Below are positions 52,878-61,758 of a stretch of DNA of 64,000 nt, one piece after another. Numbering within the stretch: position 1 is the first letter of the stretch; each line of letters begins with the position of its first letter. The notes under the pieces were generated by a model. It had not been told where the DNA came from, made no database searches, and saw only the letters and a list, made by a program, of their open reading frames with translations. Position numbers and translations under genes: made by a program. The stretch is from assembly GCF_027214005.1 (NCBI RefSeq), contig NZ_JAPWGY010000010.1:1-64000 (forward strand). The letters are read 5' to 3'. The DNA is from Kiloniella laminariae. Its GTDB lineage: Bacteria; Pseudomonadota; Alphaproteobacteria; Kiloniellales; Kiloniellaceae.

Positions 52878-54252
52878 GTGGATTCCTGAGAATCTTGACC
52901 CGGATCTGTCCTGCTATCGGGCCATAACTGAATGCCTTGTCCAGGATGTTACGTCAGGTAAACTGGCCGATGGGGACAAGCTCCCGCCGATGCGTGAACT
53001 GGCCGATCATCTCGGGGTGACTGTTGGAACAGTCTTGCGTGCCTATAACCTTGCCGAACAGCGGGGCATTCTGGTCAAACAGACCGGACGTGGCAGCTTT
53101 GTCCGCAAAGGCAAGACCGAAGCCTGGCAAAAACAACAGTTGCTGGATGAAACAGGGACTGTAGATCTAAGCCGCAACGCCCCGCCTTTTATCAATCTGG
53201 AAGCTCTGTTGCGTCGATCTTTGATGGAAATCAGTCGCGACAGTAACCTGGATGGTATGCTGGAATATGGGCAAAGCCAGGGGCTGGAGCGCCACCGTGA
53301 AATACTTTGTCAATGGCTGGGCGGGCGGGGCTTTACCGCAGATCCTTCGCGTATCATTATCACGGGTGGTGCTCAACAGGCATTAACCACGGCTCTGGGC
53401 GCCCTGACATCTCCGGGGGATACCGTGCTCGTCGAAGAGCTTTCCTATCCCGGGATCAAGAACTTCGCCCGTTTTTTCGGTATCAATCTTGTTCCTGTCG
53501 CTCTTGACGAAGGTGGTCTTCTGCCAGCTTCCGTAGAACAGGCCTGTTTACGGAATTCGGTCAAAGCGCTCTACTGCATGCCTTTTGCCCACAATCCAAC
53601 GACAGCCACAATGTCGGAAGAACGACGGGCCGAGATCGCGGGAATGGCAGACCGTTATGGATTTTACGTCGTCGAGGATGATGTTAATCCCCGACCTTTT
53701 TCCAGTGCCTTCAAACCGATCGCTGCCCTTAATCCGGAACGGACCGTCTATATCAGCTCGCTATCAAAAACCATTTCTCCAGGTTTGCGGGTCGGGATTC
53801 TGATGCCTCCTGCGGCACTGCTGTCCCAGTTTCTTGCCGCCAGCCAGACCACCAGTTGGATGGCCCCTCCGCTGATGGCCGAGGTGGCCTGCCACTGGAT
53901 CAAGGATGGTACAGCAACTGAACTGGAACGGCAGCGGGCAACGATAACGGCCAACCTGCTGGATCAGGCTGCACAGTCCCTTGCTGGCATTCCCTATCGT
54001 CATCATGTTGCAACATCGCATCTCTGGCTGCCGTTATCCGGACCTTGGAAGGCCGTGGAATTTGCAGAGGCTCTCTCCAGCCGCGGGGTCAGGGTGTCTC
54101 CCTCAGAACTCTTTGCCGTTGATCCGGTTTCAGCCCCCTCGGGTGTACGGATCAACCTGACAAATATCGGTGAGGAGCGACTGCACAAATCTCTGTCATC
54201 AATCGTTGAGCTTTGGAACAGCAAACCTCAAGCAACCAATTTTCAGATGTGA
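52876..54252 (+). CDS. pdxR: MocR-type GntR regulator with aminotransferase domain, probable PdxR
   Basis: The 458-residue fusion has an N-terminal GntR winged helix (DGDKLPPMRELADHLGVTVGTVLRAYNLAEQRGIL, TGRGSFVRKG at about 35-80) and a C-terminal fold-type I aminotransferase-like domain with the PLP-lysine region YISSLSKTISPGLRVGILM. PdxR proteins sense PLP through that domain and regulate B6 synthesis. The location, divergent from pdxJ with two identical operators between, supports PdxR. The frame opens 54 bases upstream at ATG 52822, but ATG 52876 behind TTAGGG gives the normal N-terminus. Confidence 0.85.
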   Translation: MWIPENLDPDLSCYRAITECLVQDVTSGKLADGDKLPPMRELADHLGVTVGTVLRAYNLAEQRGILVKQTGRGSFVRKGKTEAWQKQQLLDETGTVDLSRNAPPFINLEALLRRSLMEISRDSNLDGMLEYGQSQGLERHREILCQWLGGRGFTADPSRIIITGGAQQALTTALGALTSPGDTVLVEELSYPGIKNFARFFGINLVPVALDEGGLLPASVEQACLRNSVKALYCMPFAHNPTTATMSEERRAEIAGMADRYGFYVVEDDVNPRPFSSAFKPIAALNPERTVYISSLSKTISPGLRVGILMPPAALLSQFLAASQTTSWMAPPLMAEVACHWIKDGTATELERQRATITANLLDQAAQSLAGIPYRHHVATSHLWLPLSGPWKAVEFAEALSSRGVRVSPSELFAVDPVSAPSGVRINLTNIGEERLHKSLSSIVELWNSKPQATNFQM

Positions 54253-54373
54253 TTCCTCTTGTTCCATATAATAATTGTATGGAGTGCCTGAATTTTTATG
54301 ACTGTATAAACATCCAGGTTTAGTTATCTTTATGAAGCGATGATGTATGGCATTGAAAGGCGAGGCAGCAGTG

Positions 54374-54961
54374 ATGGAAAAGGTATCCTTTACGAGATTA
54401 CAGGATGGAACTGCAGAGGAATATGCCTTCCTGGAGCCGTTGGAAGAACAGTATTGCCACGATGTTGTGAACCGCCTGTTTGAGCATTTGCGCAAACTTG
54501 ATGAATCCTTAGGTGGTTATCAGGTATCGCGTCTGGAACATTGCCTTCAATCGGCAACCCGCGCTCTGAGAGCAGGAGAAGACGACGACATGATTGTCGG
54601 CGCGCTGCTTCATGATATCGGTGATATTCTGGCTCCCTGTAATCACGATGAACTCGCCGCAGCTATTGTCCGCCCCTATCTGCGTGAAGAGGTCACCTGG
54701 ATTGTCCAGTACCACGCAACTTTTCAGAAATTCTATTATGCAGACAAATTGGGGGGCGACAAAAATGCCCGCAATAAATTTACTGGCCACCCTTACTTTG
54801 ACGCCTGCGTCCGCTTTTGCGAAGATTACGATGAAAACTGTTTTGATGGGACTTATGACAGCCTGGAACTGGAAGAATTCAGGCCTTATATGGAGCGTGT
54901 GTTTGCTCGAAAGCCTTGGGATCCTGAAGTTTTGAAGCCTCAACTTGAAAAGATCATTTAA
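54374..54961 (+). CDS. HD-domain protein of the PhnZ/TmpB/MIOX-like oxygenase group
   Basis: The 195-residue single HD-domain protein has histidine ligands in YQVSRLEHCLQSATRA, the HD pair in VGALLHDIGDILAP, NHDELAAAIVRPYL, and VQYHATFQKFYYAD, with a late aspartate region FEVACVRFCED-like DACVRFCEDYDENC. This pattern matches mixed-valent di-iron HD oxygenases such as PhnZ and TmpB (phosphonate cleavage) and related uncharacterised proteins. No phosphonate transport or phn gene is near. An ATG at 54347 in frame is an alternative; ATG 54374 has GCGAGG upstream. It stands alone. Confidence 0.68.
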   Translation: MEKVSFTRLQDGTAEEYAFLEPLEEQYCHDVVNRLFEHLRKLDESLGGYQVSRLEHCLQSATRALRAGEDDDMIVGALLHDIGDILAPCNHDELAAAIVRPYLREEVTWIVQYHATFQKFYYADKLGGDKNARNKFTGHPYFDACVRFCEDYDENCFDGTYDSLELEEFRPYMERVFARKPWDPEVLKPQLEKII

Positions 54962-55068
54962 TTTCCTCTAGGGCGCCAATCCAATACTGGCACAAGCGGA
55001 ACACATAACTGCCCCCTAATTGTTTGCAGCCCGTATTTTGCTTGACCTCTGCTGCTAATGCAATAAAA

Positions 55069-55084
55069 TTAACCAAACGGTTAA
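55069..55084. promoter_or_regulatory. candidate ArsR-type operator
   Basis: TTAACC-AAAC-GGTTAA is a perfect 6-bp inverted repeat centred 26 bases before the ArsR-family start codon. Such AT-flanked symmetry is common for ArsR/SmtB self-operators. Confidence 0.55.
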
Positions 55085-55101
55085 GTTTATTGCGGGTTGA
55101 G

Positions 55102-55476
55102 ATGGATAATTTAAGCGAGGTTTTTTTTGCGCTATCAGACCCGACACGGCGTTCAATCCTGAACCGTTTGTCTTCGGGTGAAGCCACAGTCGGGGAACTT
55201 GCGGCCCCTTTCACTATGTCTGCGCCAGCAATCACCAAGCACCTCAAAGTTCTTGAACGTGCTGGACTTGTTCATAAGGAAAGGGCAGGGCAGACCCTTC
55301 GTTGCACCCTGCAGCAGGCTCCATTGAAACAAGCGACGGATTGGCTTTCCTCTTATAGCCAATTTTGGGAAGAAAGCTTTGATCAACTTGACCAGTTTTT
55401 GCAGCAGGAAATCTCTGATGATATTTCCAGTAGCAATTCTGGCAAAAAGACCAGTACAAAAGCGGGAAATGATTAG
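55102..55476 (+). CDS. ArsR/SmtB-family transcriptional regulator
   Basis: The 124-residue winged-helix protein (MDNLSEVFFALSDPTRRSILNRLSSGEATVGELAAPFTMSAPAITKHLKVLERAGLV-type start) matches the ArsR subgroup that pairs with SRPBCC proteins and has no obvious metal-binding cysteines. ATG 55102 is behind GGGTTGAG; the in-frame extension upstream covers the operator and is not used. The next gene starts directly at its stop codon, the classic ArsR-SRPBCC operon. Confidence 0.88.
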   Translation: MDNLSEVFFALSDPTRRSILNRLSSGEATVGELAAPFTMSAPAITKHLKVLERAGLVHKERAGQTLRCTLQQAPLKQATDWLSSYSQFWEESFDQLDQFLQQEISDDISSSNSGKKTSTKAGND

Positions 55477-55983
55477 ATGTCAGACCATCTCAGTAAAGTA
55501 ATGGCCGGGGACAGTCAGCCTGATAATGGCATCGCCTCAGATACCTCTTTTCAAACTCTGGAAATCAGCCGTCGTTTTTCAGCATCACGCGAAAGAGTAT
55601 TCAGCGCCTTGAGCCAACCGGAGCTATTCCAGATCTGGTGGGGCCCAAAAGGCTGTCGTTGTACCATCTGTGAAATTGATTTCAGAGTTGGCGGTAAGTG
55701 GTTGACAATACTTGAAAGTACCCAGGATTGCCAAAACCATACAGTTGGGGGTGAATATCGTGAAATTCTGCCACCCGAACGGCTTGTTTTCAGTTGGGCC
55801 TGGCAACTGCCGGACGGTAATCAAGGGCATGAAACTGAAGTTTCGATCCAGCTGTACGATGAAGGTGATAAAACTCTTCTTAAACTCTATCAGAAGGTTT
55901 TCGAGAACGTTGAATCCTGTGAAAAACATCGCCACGGTTGGGAGAGTTCTTACGATTGTCTGGATCAGTATCTGGCAGACTAG
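55477..55983 (+). CDS. SRPBCC/AHSA1-domain protein
   Basis: The 168-residue protein has an AHSA1-like SRPBCC fold: LEISRRFSASRERVFSALSQPELFQIWWGPKGC, VGGKWLTIL, and the C-terminal helix GWESSYDCLDQYLAD. These proteins bind hydrophobic ligands. The gene begins at the base after the ArsR stop codon, so the two are translated together and the regulator presumably controls it. Confidence 0.85.
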   Translation: MSDHLSKVMAGDSQPDNGIASDTSFQTLEISRRFSASRERVFSALSQPELFQIWWGPKGCRCTICEIDFRVGGKWLTILESTQDCQNHTVGGEYREILPPERLVFSWAWQLPDGNQGHETEVSIQLYDEGDKTLLKLYQKVFENVESCEKHRHGWESSYDCLDQYLAD

Positions 55984-56068
55984 AACAAAATATCCTGTTC
56001 AGTTTCAGTCTTTTACAATTCACTGTTTTATATGACTATACCTATAAAAATTGTATGAGACTGAAGTT

Positions 56069-56986
56069 ATGCCCAGCCTGCGAAAACGCCTTCCATCCCT
56101 GAACGGTTTGCTTGCCTTTGAAGCTGCAGCAAAACACGAAAGCTTTACCGCGGCAGCGAAAGAGCTGGGCGTTCATCAACCGTCAATCTCGCGTCACATC
56201 TCCCTGCTTGAGGAGTTTATGGGCAGAAATCTCTTTGTACGCAGTAATAATCAACTGTCGTTGACAGAAGAGGGGCGGCGTCTGTGGCAAGCCGTCAATA
56301 GTGGACTGGGACTGATTGCCGATACAGCGGATGAACTGCGCGAGCCTCCTGATCAGGGTGTTGTTACTGTTGCCTGTTCTTTCGGCTTTGCCCATCAATG
56401 GTTACTGGCACGCTATGGCGTTCTGCGAAAAGCGGTTGCACCAGTAAAAGTCAAGCTCCTCACCACCGATCACCATATTGAATATGATCAGGAAGAAGCA
56501 GAAATTCTGGTAAGGTTTGGACAGGGTGACTGGCCTGACTGTTTTGCCAGGAAGTTGTTTGAGGAAGAGGTTTTCCCGGTCTGTTCACCAGACTTTCTCG
56601 CGCGACATCCAGATTTGAATAAGGTTGTTTCTCCGAATAAACTGGCAGAAATGCTCAAAAAACTGCCGCTGTTGCATTATGACACCGGGGGACAGGGATG
56701 GCTTACCTGGGATCTGTGGTTCAAAATGCAAAGTGTCTCATACCAGCCTCCTTCTGACGTCACCTATTACGAAAATTATCCTTTTCAGATCAGAGCAACT
56801 CTCGATGGTGAAGGCATCTCTCTGGGCTGGAGCTGCTTGGTCTCAGATCATTTGGCAAAGGGTGAGCTTGTATCCCTTTGCCAGCCGATAAAGCGGGAAA
56901 AGTGGGGGTATTATCTGATCTGTCGGAAAAATCTTGCGGCACGACCAAGTGTCAAGGCTGTCTTTGACTGGTTTTCCAAAGCCTGA
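56069..56986 (+). CDS. LysR-family transcriptional regulator (GcvA-like)
   Basis: The 305-residue LysR protein has the N-terminal helix-turn-helix (LPSLNGLLAFEAAAKHESFTAAAKELGVHQPSISRHISLLEEFMG) of the GcvA/AmpR branch and a C-terminal periplasmic-binding-like effector domain. ATG 56069 starts the family-like MPSLRKRLPSLNG; TTG 56051 is a poor alternative. The target is not evident, since both neighbours on the same strand look unrelated. Confidence 0.85.
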   Translation: MPSLRKRLPSLNGLLAFEAAAKHESFTAAAKELGVHQPSISRHISLLEEFMGRNLFVRSNNQLSLTEEGRRLWQAVNSGLGLIADTADELREPPDQGVVTVACSFGFAHQWLLARYGVLRKAVAPVKVKLLTTDHHIEYDQEEAEILVRFGQGDWPDCFARKLFEEEVFPVCSPDFLARHPDLNKVVSPNKLAEMLKKLPLLHYDTGGQGWLTWDLWFKMQSVSYQPPSDVTYYENYPFQIRATLDGEGISLGWSCLVSDHLAKGELVSLCQPIKREKWGYYLICRKNLAARPSVKAVFDWFSKA

Positions 56987-57161
56987 CTGATGTGCTCAAT
57001 GATAATAAGGGGCTGATGCAGATTAAGCACGACCCCAGAAACCGGATAACAATACTGTAAGCTTGTGGTATTATGGAAATCAAAGGTCTGATGTTATAGA
57101 AAAATAACACGGCAAGTTCCTGAAAAAGATAACTATAATCAGGGGGCGGGGTCTTGGATTT

Positions 57162-57980
57162 GTGATTATTAACAAGTTTTTCTTTAATTTTAACGACAGC
57201 CATTTAATCAGATCAGCTCTTGTGCTGACCATGACTTCCTTCTGCATTCTCGCATCATCTTTTGCTTTTTCTCAGGATATAAAGCTGGTTACAGGGAAGG
57301 ATTATCCTCCCTATGCGGCTCCAGATCTTCCCGAAGGTGGGGTCGTCACCGAGGTTGTATCAAGAGTTTTTGAAGCGACAGGCTATACTGTCAGCCTGAA
57401 ATACTACCCCTGGAAACGAGGCCTTGCCATGGTCGAGGGGTTAAAGAGCGATGCCACATTTCCCTACGCGAAAACGGCAGAGCGAGAAAAAAACTTTTTG
57501 TACAGCCGCCCATTAAACGAACACACAGTCAGTATCTTTCAGAACGTGGAGACCTCCCGGCTTTTCCGTGAACCAGGTGACCTTATTGGCTTGGTCTATT
57601 GTCAACCACTCGGCTATAAAACTGAAGATGAAATTGAAGCCTTGATTAACACCGGAGATATAAACCGGGTTCGATCTCCAACAGTAGATGGATGCCTTGA
57701 TCTGCTTGCCCAGGGGCATGCCGATTTTATCGCTCTTAACAGGTCTGTCGCCTGGGCTGTTGCCCAGAAAAGATGGTCAGAAAAAGCGGCAGGAATTCTT
57801 GATGAAGCAAAAATTCCCCTGAGAACAGCAACAGAACACCTTATTGTATCTCGCAATCATCCCCATGCAGAAAAAATCATCAACCTGTTTGACCAGACAT
57901 ACCAAAAATTGTTGGAAAACGGGGAAATCGCCGCTATCTGGAAGCGCCATTTGGGGGCCGGAAGTTTTCCAGGTATGTAA
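57162..57980 (+). CDS. periplasmic solute-binding protein family 3, orphan
   Basis: The 272-residue protein has a signal peptide (ALVLTMTSFCILASSFAFS, cleavage about residue 37) and a family-3 solute-binding fold with YPPYAAPDLPEGGVVTEVVSRVFEATGYTV, as in amino-acid-binding-like and PhnD-like proteins. No ABC permease or ATPase is adjacent, and it lacks a sensor domain, so it may be an orphan binding protein. The start is GTG with GGGGCGGGG about 12 bases upstream. It is next to the LysR gene on the same strand. Confidence 0.7.
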   Translation: MIINKFFFNFNDSHLIRSALVLTMTSFCILASSFAFSQDIKLVTGKDYPPYAAPDLPEGGVVTEVVSRVFEATGYTVSLKYYPWKRGLAMVEGLKSDATFPYAKTAEREKNFLYSRPLNEHTVSIFQNVETSRLFREPGDLIGLVYCQPLGYKTEDEIEALINTGDINRVRSPTVDGCLDLLAQGHADFIALNRSVAWAVAQKRWSEKAAGILDEAKIPLRTATEHLIVSRNHPHAEKIINLFDQTYQKLLENGEIAAIWKRHLGAGSFPGM

Positions 57981-58016
57981 AGAATATGCCTGATGGCAAA
58001 GCCTGAAGATCGGCGA

Positions 58017-58817
58017 TTATTGGCCTGAACGGCACTCGAGAATTCTCAGTTTGCTGGCGAAAAGTTGATTTTTCTCGCTGCTTGAGTGTAGCGTTTCAGG
58101 TAAATAGTCCGTCACCATCAGATCAAGGTTCTGAAAGGGCGTAACCTTTACATTCGCTGCCCGGTTCCATTTAGAATGATCGGCGACAAGAAATTTCCTG
58201 CGACTGTTTGCCAATATTGCCTGGGTGACATAAGCCTCATCCGGTTTGAAATCCATCATCCCGAAAGCTGGATCCAGTCCCCCGGTACCGACAATAGCAA
58301 AGTCAGCTTTAAATGCGTCAAAGAAACGTATGGTTTCTACACCAACCAGATCATGGTCACTGTGCCTCAGTTTCCCCCCGGAGACATGCGTATCTATTTT
58401 AGGCTTTTTACAGAGAATGGCCGCGACCTGAAGGTTATTTGTAAGAACGCGCAGATCGTTGTGTTTTAGCAGGGCCTTGGCGACATATCCTACTGAGGTG
58501 CCAATCCCGAGGAAGATTGTCGACCCCTCAGGAATCTGCTTGGCAACCAGTGCAGCGATTCCTTCCTTGTTTCGGGCATTCATAACCTGCCGGGTGCTGA
58601 AAGACAGATTTTCTATGGCTGAAGGCAAACAGACCCCGCCGTGCACCCGTCTCAGCATCCCGATTTCACAAAGAGCATTGATATCCTTACGGATTGTCTG
58701 GGTACTTAATTGAAAGTGTTGAGCAAGATCATCAATGCTCAGGGCGTCTTCGCGCCCTGTCCATTCCAATATCTGATACTGCCTTTCACTCAGACGCACT
58801 GTCATGTTCTTACCCAT
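58017..58817 (-). CDS. DeoR/GlpR-family repressor of the ugp operon
   Basis: The 266-residue DeoR-family regulator has an N-terminal helix-turn-helix (LSERQYQILEWTGREDALSIDDLAQHFQLSTQTIRKDINALCEIGML) and a sugar-phosphate sensor domain with FLGIGTSVGYVAKAL and VGTGGLDPAFGMMDFKPDEA, typical of GlpR-like proteins that bind glycerol phosphate. It is the last gene of the ugp unit, 38 bases after ugpC, so it very likely regulates the operon with glycerol-3-phosphate as inducer. ATG 58817 follows AGGAAATA. Confidence 0.82.
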   Translation of the reverse strand: MGKNMTVRLSERQYQILEWTGREDALSIDDLAQHFQLSTQTIRKDINALCEIGMLRRVHGGVCLPSAIENLSFSTRQVMNARNKEGIAALVAKQIPEGSTIFLGIGTSVGYVAKALLKHNDLRVLTNNLQVAAILCKKPKIDTHVSGGKLRHSDHDLVGVETIRFFDAFKADFAIVGTGGLDPAFGMMDFKPDEAYVTQAILANSRRKFLVADHSKWNRAANVKVTPFQNLDLMVTDYLPETLHSSSEKNQLFASKLRILECRSGQ

Positions 58818-58855
58818 TATTTCCTGTTCAGAAACTAACAGACATCAATTCCTGA

Positions 58856-59920
58856 TTAAGGTAAACGACTATTGGTCTTTGGATCAAAGTAGTGAAGTTT
58901 CTGCTGATTGAAGCGGACAGAAAATATCTCTTCCTCTTGAACCAAAGCCTTGTCACGGACCCGGACAACCAGATCCTCTTTCATGCCTTCACAACTGCCA
59001 TAGATCAGGCTGTCTGCTCCAAGAGGTTCGATTACGGAAACCTTGAGCGTCAGATCTGCAAGTTCTGGTGTCGTTATTTCGATATCTTCAGGTCGAATGC
59101 CCAACAGAAGTTGTGCATGACCTGATGGAGCAGAGAAATTTAGTTTCTGGCCAGAGGGAAGAGTGGCGTCTTTTTTGTCCACCTGGATCGGGATAAAATT
59201 CATTGCGGGAGATCCGATAAAACCAGCAACAAATGTTGTTGAGGGTCGGTCATAAAGCTCCATGGGAGAGCCGATCTGTTCAGGCAAGCCGCCGTTCATG
59301 ACAATCAGCCTGTCAGCCAGTGTCATGGCTTCAACCTGATCGTGGGTAACATAGATGGCTGTTGTCTTCAGGGCTCGCTGCAGCTTCCTGATTTCGATCC
59401 GCATCTGGACCCTGAGCTTTGCATCCAGATTGGACAGAGGTTCGTCAAACAGGAAGACCTTGGGATCGCGAACAATCGCCCGCCCCATGGCAACACGCTG
59501 GCGCTGTCCACCAGAAAGTTGGGACGGTTTGCGATCAAGCAAAGCGCCGATCTCCAGGATATCAGCCGCCTTGTTGACCAGTTGTTCGATTTCTTCTTTG
59601 GATTTTTTTCGAATTTTCAGGCCATAGGCCATGTTGTCATAAACACTCATGTGTGGATAAAGCGCATAGTTCTGGAAAACCATGGCGATATCCCTTTTGC
59701 CGGGCTCGACCTGATTGACCCGACGATCGTCAATCATCAATTCGCCATCGGTTATGGTTTCAAGCCCGGCAATCATGCGTAACAGAGTTGACTTGCCGCA
59801 ACCGGACGGTCCCACAATGACAATGAACTCGCCATCCCTGATTTCCATATCGATGCCATGGATAGCCTGAAAGCCGTTGGCGTAGGTTTTCTTCAGGTCT
59901 TTTAACGTTACTGTAGACAT
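58856..59920 (-). CDS. ugpC: sn-glycerol-3-phosphate ABC transporter ATPase
   Basis: The 354-residue CUT1 ATPase has Walker [10 protein letters not shown], signature [14 protein letters not shown], Walker [16 protein letters not shown] and a C-terminal TOBE domain. It energises import of sn-glycerol-3-phosphate or glycerophosphodiesters through UgpAE. It is closely related to the ATPase at 12392-13516 but serves this operon. It follows ugpE by 20 bases. Confidence 0.88.
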   Translation of the reverse strand: MSTVTLKDLKKTYANGFQAIHGIDMEIRDGEFIVIVGPSGCGKSTLLRMIAGLETITDGELMIDDRRVNQVEPGKRDIAMVFQNYALYPHMSVYDNMAYGLKIRKKSKEEIEQLVNKAADILEIGALLDRKPSQLSGGQRQRVAMGRAIVRDPKVFLFDEPLSNLDAKLRVQMRIEIRKLQRALKTTAIYVTHDQVEAMTLADRLIVMNGGLPEQIGSPMELYDRPSTTFVAGFIGSPAMNFIPIQVDKKDATLPSGQKLNFSAPSGHAQLLLGIRPEDIEITTPELADLTLKVSVIEPLGADSLIYGSCEGMKEDLVVRVRDKALVQEEEIFSVRFNQQKLHYFDPKTNSRLP

Positions 59921-59940
59921 TTATCTTACTCCAACAGGCC

Positions 59941-60789
59941 TTATTTTTCTGTCTCGATCAGCCCTTTGACAAAGAGCTTTTGCATGGTGACGACAACGAT
60001 AACGGGGGGAATCATACCCAGAATTGCAGTGGCCATGACGTAGTGCCAGATCGGGTCGGAATCCGGTACGGCCATCATCCGCTGAATCCCCATAACCACG
60101 GTGTAATAGGAAGCATCCGTCGTCACCAGCAATGGCCAGAGATACTGGTTCCAGCCAAAGATAAAGAGAATGACAAAGAGGGCAGCAATATTTGTTCGCG
60201 AAAGTGGCAGAAGAATATCAACGAAGAAACGAATTGGTCCGGCACCGTCCATTCTGGCGGCCTCTATCATTTCATCCGGGATAGTCATATAGAACTGGCG
60301 GAACAGAAAAGTTGCTGTTGCCGAGGCAATCAGGGGAATCGTCAGCCCTGCATAGCTGTTGAGCATGCCCAATTGGGCAATGACTTCAAAGGTCGGAAGA
60401 ATTCTGACCTCGACCGGCAGCATCAGGGTCATGAAGATCATCCAGAAAATTGCCTGCCGGAATGGAAACTGGAAATAGACAATCGCATAGGCAGAGATGA
60501 TCGAAATTGTAATTTTTCCAACGGCAACACAAACAGCCATAACCAGACTGTTCGTAATCATCAGCAGAATGGGAGGCGCGCCAGAGTTCTTTTCTCCTTC
60601 AAAAAGAATACTGCTGTAGTTTTCTATAAAATGTTCGCCGGGCCAGAGAGGAACCTGTCCAGCAAATAGGGCAGAGGCTTCCTGGGTTGAAACGACAAAG
60701 GCAAGCCACACCGGCAAGGCAATAAAGGAAATGCCAACAATGAGTGCCAGGTGCGAAAAAAAGGTGAGGAGGGGGCGGTTCTCGACCAT
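59941..60789 (-). CDS. ugpE: sn-glycerol-3-phosphate ABC transporter permease UgpE
   Basis: The 282-residue inner-membrane permease has six predicted spans and an EAA loop (MIEAARMDGAGPIRFFVDILLPL). In the operon order it follows ugpA, with its start codon touching the ugpA stop codon (60789). It forms the translocation pore with UgpA. Confidence 0.88.
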   Translation of the reverse strand: MVENRPLLTFFSHLALIVGISFIALPVWLAFVVSTQEASALFAGQVPLWPGEHFIENYSSILFEGEKNSGAPPILLMITNSLVMAVCVAVGKITISIISAYAIVYFQFPFRQAIFWMIFMTLMLPVEVRILPTFEVIAQLGMLNSYAGLTIPLIASATATFLFRQFYMTIPDEMIEAARMDGAGPIRFFVDILLPLSRTNIAALFVILFIFGWNQYLWPLLVTTDASYYTVVMGIQRMMAVPDSDPIWHYVMATAILGMIPPVIVVVTMQKLFVKGLIETEK

Positions 60790-61682
60790 CAGTAGGTTAC
60801 CTTCTTCTCAACATACTTGAACTGGAAGACGGTCAACCCTGAAACAATAATCATCAGGATAACCGACTGGGCTGCTGATCCACCAAGATCCAGTCCGATA
60901 AAACCGTCGTTGAAAACCTTGTACACAAGGATTTCAGTTGCCTTCGCAGGCCCACCTTGCGTGGTTGCATGGATAACAGGGAAAGTTTCAAAGAAGGCAT
61001 AAACCAGGTTCACAACCAGCAAGAAGAAAGTGGTCGGGGACAATAAGGGGAAGATAATGGTGCGGAAACGATGAGCCGGTCCTGCTCCATCGATTGCAGC
61101 TGCTTCAATCAACGGTTTGGGGATCGATTGCAGACCGGCAAGAAAGAAAATGAAATTATAGCTGATCTGCTTCCAGGCTGAAGCCACAATGACCAGTACC
61201 ATAGCTTGCCAGCCATTAAGATAATGGTTCCATTCATATCCCAGGGCATTAAGGCCAAACCCGATCACACCGATGGTCGGGTTAAACATTAAAAACCATA
61301 AAACTCCGGCAAGGGCCGGGGCAACAGCATAAGGCCAGATCAGGAACGTCTTGTAGAGCGTTTCTCCCCGGATTACCCGGTCAGCCATGATCGCCAGAAA
61401 CAAAGCCATGGATATGGCCAGAAAGGCAGTGGAAAAACTGAAAAGCAGTGTGCGTCCGAAAGAATCCAGATAGGTGCTATCGGCGAAAAGTTCTTCAAAA
61501 TTGGCAAACCAGACAAATTCACTCGATAGTCCAAAAGGGTCTTCAACTAGAAAAGATTGATAAACAGATTGGGATGCTGGCCAGATAAAAAAGATGATCG
61601 TGATCAGGACCTGTGGTGCGACCAGAAGATAGGGCAGAACTTTGTTATCAAAACGGACCTGTTTCTGCATTTCATTATCCAT
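60789..61682 (-). CDS. ugpA: sn-glycerol-3-phosphate ABC transporter permease UgpA
   Basis: The 297-residue inner-membrane permease has six predicted spans and an EAA loop ([24 protein letters not shown]). The start is separated from ugpB by a 76-base spacer with a strong hairpin. Its end is contiguous with the ugpE start, so these two are translationally coupled. Confidence 0.88.
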   Translation of the reverse strand: MDNEMQKQVRFDNKVLPYLLVAPQVLITIIFFIWPASQSVYQSFLVEDPFGLSSEFVWFANFEELFADSTYLDSFGRTLLFSFSTAFLAISMALFLAIMADRVIRGETLYKTFLIWPYAVAPALAGVLWFLMFNPTIGVIGFGLNALGYEWNHYLNGWQAMVLVIVASAWKQISYNFIFFLAGLQSIPKPLIEAAAIDGAGPAHRFRTIIFPLLSPTTFFLLVVNLVYAFFETFPVIHATTQGGPAKATEILVYKVFNDGFIGLDLGGSAAQSVILMIIVSGLTVFQFKYVEKKVTY

Positions 61683-61700
61683 AGGGAAAAGTAGATGGAA

Positions 61701-61728
61701 AGGTGCCCGGCAAAATAACCGGGCACCT
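61701..61728 (-). repeat. intercistronic hairpin between ugpB and ugpA
   Basis: AGGTGCCCGG (61701-61710) and CCGGGCACCT (61719-61728) form a perfect 10-bp stem with an eight-base loop just past the ugpB stop codon. No U-tract follows, so it is better read as an mRNA-stabilising hairpin that raises binding protein over permease. The gtsA-gtsB gap at 15450-15479 has the same kind of hairpin. Confidence 0.65.
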
Positions 61729-61758
61729 GTCGTAGAGGTTCAATACCTTGAAAAAGCT

